A DNA stretch of 32,171 nt from a virus: positions 1 to 32,171 of IMG/VR virus record IMGVR_UViG_3300030943_000113, one strand, 5' to 3'. Positions 31,210-32,171 of this stretch are shown here, in pieces. A program made the translations under genes and the position numbers. The stretch's first letter is position 1, and each line of letters starts with the position of its first letter. Under the pieces are notes generated by a model. That model saw nothing but the letters and a program-made list of their open reading frames with translations, was not told the origin of the DNA and did not search any database.

Positions 31210-32171
31210 ATGAAAAGGACTATTAAACCGATTAATACAAATATGGTGATTGTTTCCCCTGCTAAGTTAGCTACTTTTGCAAGTGCTTTAGTTGGAAGAG
31301 CAAATCTTGCTTCTAAAATGGGGATGCAATCATATCAAGGTGCTCGTAATTTATATGAAGCTCTTGGTTATATAGATGATCTTCAATATCATGATTACGA
31401 AGCAAGGTATCGCAGACAAGATATAGCAAAAGCTGTAATTGATCGTCCAGCTAAAGCGACTTGGCAAGGTCCATTATTCTTACAGGAATCTACAGAAGCC
31501 GATGAAACACCATTAGAAAAAGCATGGAAAGAACTTGATAATACATTAGGTCTTAAAACAAGATTTAGTCGGGTAGATAGACTTTCCGGTATTGGCGGTT
31601 TTGGTATTCTTTTAATGGGATTGGATGATGTAAAAGAAGCTAATGATTTCCAAAAGCCTGTTTCTGATGGAGAAAGAAAATTATTATACGTTAAACCATT
31701 TGGAGAAGGTTCTGCACAAATAAGTGCCTTTGAAACGGATACTAAAAATCCAAGATATGGTATGCCTCTTATGTATCGGGTATCTATATCAGATACTGCA
31801 AGTGGTACTACGGTTACATCAGCAAAGATGGCTTCCGTTATTACGGTAGAAGTTCATTATACAAGGGTAATTCATATTATTGACGATATTTTGGAAAATG
31901 AGGTTGTAGGTCAACCACGATTAGAGGTTGTATTTAATCGTTTAATGGATTTGGAAAAAGTAATAGGGGGTGATGCTGAAATGTTTTGGAGAAGTGCCCG
32001 TCCAGGATTTCAAGGAAAGGTTGATCCGGAATATCAAATGACTCCGGAAACAAAAGAAGATTTAAAAGATCAAATTGACGAATATGAGCACAATTTAAGA
32101 AGGATGCTTGTCAATGAAGGTGTAGAATATAAAGCCTTAGAACAACAGGTAGCAGACCCAGCTAACCACGT
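31210..32171 (+). CDS. Portal protein, DUF1073-like, 5' part only
   Basis: Starts MKRTIKPINTNMVIVSPAKL at the ATG, 12 bases after the beta-helix gene, and runs off the right edge after 320 codons. RRQDIAKAVIDRPAKATWQGP, SGIGGFGILLMG and HYTRVIHIIDD with NRLMDLEKVIGGDAEMFW match DUF1073-type portals, a family some databases label anti-CBASS Acb1-like. Order after terminase fits a portal. It would form the ring through which DNA enters the head. Confidence 0.88.
   Translation, partial: MKRTIKPINTNMVIVSPAKLATFASALVGRANLASKMGMQSYQGARNLYEALGYIDDLQYHDYEARYRRQDIAKAVIDRPAKATWQGPLFLQESTEADETPLEKAWKELDNTLGLKTRFSRVDRLSGIGGFGILLMGLDDVKEANDFQKPVSDGERKLLYVKPFGEGSAQISAFETDTKNPRYGMPLMYRVSISDTASGTTVTSAKMASVITVEVHYTRVIHIIDDILENEVVGQPRLEVVFNRLMDLEKVIGGDAEMFWRSARPGFQGKVDPEYQMTPETKEDLKDQIDEYEHNLRRMLVNEGVEYKALEQQVADPANH

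Noticed and set aside
1-32171. Stop-codon reassignment as in some crAss-like phages
   Set aside because: TAG and TGA end genes at precise junctions (for example TAG at 7874 and TGA in ATGA overlaps), with no large genes broken by them.

Overview
The window is one end-to-end piece of a tailed double-stranded DNA phage (Caudoviricetes) or prophage, cut inside a gene at both ends. The host is probably a Bacteroidota bacterium. The DNA is AT-rich, genes lack Shine-Dalgarno leaders, candidate promoters fit the TAnnTTTG -7 box, and one virion-side protein ends in a DUF5977-like domain typical of that phylum. The standard genetic code fits: TAA, TGA and TAG all end genes cleanly.

Layout. From about 26.1 kb down to 1, everything is read leftward (minus strand). 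From 27.6 kb to the right end, everything is read rightward. Between them lies about 1.5 kb of very AT-rich, repeat-rich DNA without credible genes, a candidate promoter or origin region. The first leftward genes (18.5-26.1 kb) are mostly very short: single-pass membrane proteins, a pair of tandem paralogues, a DUF932-like protein and a basic Lys/Ala-rich protein. Many of them follow the same short leader, AAACTTACAA plus flanks, directly before the start codon. At several places the leader is preceded by a repeated two-hairpin module.

The middle (8.2-18.6 kb) carries replication genes: a SMARCAL1/SNF2-type helicase, a zinc-finger/TOPRIM primase, a winged-helix initiator-like protein behind a structured RNA, a DnaC-like helicase loader, a RepA/DnaB-like ATPase and a highly acidic repeat protein. 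The left part (0-8.1 kb) holds a three-gene overlapping cassette that looks like a DNA-modification system (a small conserved protein, a class I methyltransferase and a TET-associated-type glycosyltransferase). It also has a DPPF-type methyltransferase, a sliding clamp, a uracil-DNA-glycosylase-like/3'-5' exonuclease fusion and a separate family A polymerase. The polymerase and its proofreading domain are thus split, with two small genes between them.

The right arm begins the packaging and head genes: small terminase, large terminase, a secreted-looking right-handed beta-helix protein inserted at an unexpected place, and a DUF1073-type portal running off the end.

Together the leftward genes could build a nearly self-sufficient replisome (initiator, loader, helicase, primase, clamp, polymerase, proofreader) plus enzymes that may modify the DNA. 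Many leftward genes overlap as ATGA, GTGA or TAATG, which suggests translational coupling. Several genes under 60 codons were found by reading the gaps; those ending in such overlaps are the best supported.
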